The notes under the pieces are model-generated. The model did not search any database and was not told the origin of the DNA. It saw only the letters and a program-made list of their open reading frames with translations. Below, in pieces: positions 62,917 to 64,000 of a DNA stretch of 64,000 nucleotides. The position numbers were made by a program, and so were the translations under genes. Location of the stretch: the NCBI GenBank assembly GCA_035341015.1, contig DAOQUL010000014.1:1-64000 (forward strand). Reading direction: 5' to 3'. This DNA comes from JAKQIM01 sp029557965. Its GTDB lineage: Bacteria; Chloroflexota; Anaerolineae; Anaerolineales; UBA4823. Positions within the stretch are counted from its first letter, which is position 1; each line of letters opens with the position of its first letter.

Positions 62917-64000
62917 GTGCTGACCCTGGCTGATGTGGTCGAGGCGTTGACGGCGGATGGATCCCATCCGGGCCTGCGCCCGCAAACGACGGATTATGAA
63001 GCGGCTTTCATAACGGAAGCCGATATTGATTCGCGGCAGGTGATTCCGGGTGCCTTGTTTGTGGCACTGCCGGGCGAGCGGGTGGATGGCCATGATTACG
63101 TGGGACATGCCTTCAGCCGCGGCGCATCGTTTGCACTCGTCTCGCAAGATATGACCGCTCGCTTTCCGGTCTTGGATCTGCGCCAGGGTTGGACGGGAGA
63201 TGTGATTGGCCTGCGCCCACCGGTGGCCCTGGGAACTGATGTGCGGGCAAAAGGGTCGAAAAAAGCCTCACATGCCTCGAACAAGCAAACACCGCGTGGC
63301 ATCGATGGCCCGCTGTGTATCTGGGTGGAAGATACCCTGAATGCCCTGCAGCAGATTGCGCGCTTTTGGCGAACACGGCTGGAGGTGCAGGTGATTGGCG
63401 TCACCGGCAGCGTGGGCAAATCTACCACCAAAGAAGTGGTGGCTGAGGTATTGGGCCAGCGCTACAGCACCTTGAAGACCAAAGGCAACTTGAACAACGA
63501 GATCGGCCTCCCGCTGACGTTGTTGAACCTCAGCGAAGGGCACGAACGGGCGGTTTTAGAAATGGGATTCTACGTGCCCGGCGAGATTGCCTTCTTGTGC
63601 GAACTGGCGAAGCCCCGCATTGGCATCGTGACCAATGTGGGCACCGTGCACGCCGAACGGGCCGGCTCTCAAGAAGAGATTGCCCGCGGCAAGGCCGAGC
63701 TGGTGCAGGCACTGCCTGAAGATGGTGTGGCAATCTTGAATTACGATGATCCCCTGGTGCGGGCGATGGGCGCTCAGACAAAGGCGCGTGTCTTTTACTA
63801 CGGGTTAGACCCGGCGGCTCACCTGTGGGCCGATGAGGTGGAAGGGCGCGGCCTGGATGGCATTCGCTTCTGGCTGCACTATGGGGATGAGCAGATCTAT
63901 ATGCGTGCGCCGCTGATCGGGCGGCATTCGGTGCACACCGCCCTGCGGGCGGCCGCGGTTGGCCTGGCAGAAGGCCTGACCTGGCAAGAGATCGTCGCTG
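62917..64000 (+). CDS. murF: UDP-MurNAc-tripeptide--D-Ala-D-Ala ligase (3'-truncated by the window)
   Basis: 361 codons are visible from a GTG (no stop in the window). The N-terminal domain has I-D-S-R-Q-V-I-P-G-A-L-F-V-A-L-P-G; the central ATPase has V-I-G-V-T-G-S-V-G-K-S-T-T-K, G-N-L-N-N-E-I-G-L-P-L-T-L-L and M-G-F-Y-V-P-G-E-I. MurF adds D-Ala-D-Ala to make the pentapeptide. Between A-L-V-S-Q-D and W-V-E-D-T lies an insertion of some 40-50 residues rich in Gly, Arg, Ser and Lys (K-G-S-K-K-A-S-H-A-S-N-K), where MurF usually has a short linker. Confidence 0.92.
   Translation, partial: MLTLADVVEALTADGSHPGLRPQTTDYEAAFITEADIDSRQVIPGALFVALPGERVDGHDYVGHAFSRGASFALVSQDMTARFPVLDLRQGWTGDVIGLRPPVALGTDVRAKGSKKASHASNKQTPRGIDGPLCIWVEDTLNALQQIARFWRTRLEVQVIGVTGSVGKSTTKEVVAEVLGQRYSTLKTKGNLNNEIGLPLTLLNLSEGHERAVLEMGFYVPGEIAFLCELAKPRIGIVTNVGTVHAERAGSQEEIARGKAELVQALPEDGVAILNYDDPLVRAMGAQTKARVFYYGLDPAAHLWADEVEGRGLDGIRFWLHYGDEQIYMRAPLIGRHSVHTALRAAAVGLAEGLTWQEIVA

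Noticed and set aside
63165..63315. Intein or IS remnant in murF
   Set aside because: Too short for an intein; no Cys/Ser-His-Asn boundary and no inverted ends.

Overview
The window looks like a chromosomal piece of an uncultured or little-studied Chloroflexota, most likely class Anaerolineae. The basis is the combination of moderately GC-rich DNA, an XPB-type helicase, secreted beta-helix proteins ending in a Tyr-Leu-Pro-Leu type tail, a dcw cluster opening with mraZ-rsmH, a topoisomerase A subunit with a Lys/Ala tail, and leaderless-looking promoters. No rRNA, insertion sequence, prophage or CRISPR array was seen. The taxonomic call is inference from gene families, not from a marker phylogeny.

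Layout. 0-5.5 kb is accessory: a ComM fragment and a DNA-binding-domain fragment at the edge, then an XPB-like helicase operon and an AbiEii-type toxin-antitoxin pair, all on the minus strand. 5.6-8.2 kb has comM (carrying a 70-bp inverted-repeat insertion in frame) and a pirin. 8.3-18.2 kb has a secreted beta-helix protein, an iron-type ABC importer, an operon of three envelope proteins (one a polytopic membrane protein with a Cys-His-Asp peptidase-like tail) and an aldo/keto reductase. 18.3-24.0 kb is one tight operon: PadR regulator, divergent MoeA, THEP1-type NTPase, fused ECF ATPases, ECF S-like membrane protein, a lipoprotein resembling the sulfite-oxidase fold, and EcfT. It is the best candidate here for an undescribed system. 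24.0-26.6 kb is a second beta-helix protein.

26.6-32.1 kb is an arsenic island: two ArsR regulators with clear palindromic operators, a double-domain arsenite methyltransferase, Acr3, two thioredoxin-like proteins (one lacking CxxC and frameshifted) and an ArsP-type permease. 32.1-34.9 kb has a YfcC transporter and an M20 peptidase. 35.2-38.2 kb is an MFS/TetR/SDR cassette with a strong promoter and a TetR-like operator. 38.3-39.1 kb holds initiator tRNA-Met, an FtsB-like gene and tRNA-Leu.

39.1-46.7 kb is a rightward envelope operon: a sensor kinase that has lost its phospho-accepting His, LysM, LCP, a glycosidase-like protein, a polysaccharide deacetylase and a deoxynucleoside kinase. 46.8-55.2 kb has topoisomerase A, tryptophanase, small envelope genes, an MBL hydrolase, rny and recX. 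A 608-bp gene-free stretch with hairpins follows, then a secreted repeat protein, and from 58.9 kb the dcw cluster mraZ-rsmH-ftsL-ftsI-murF runs off the right edge.

All assignments were made by reading motifs; no database search was run. Start sites were chosen from ribosome-binding sites, gene overlaps and family habit.
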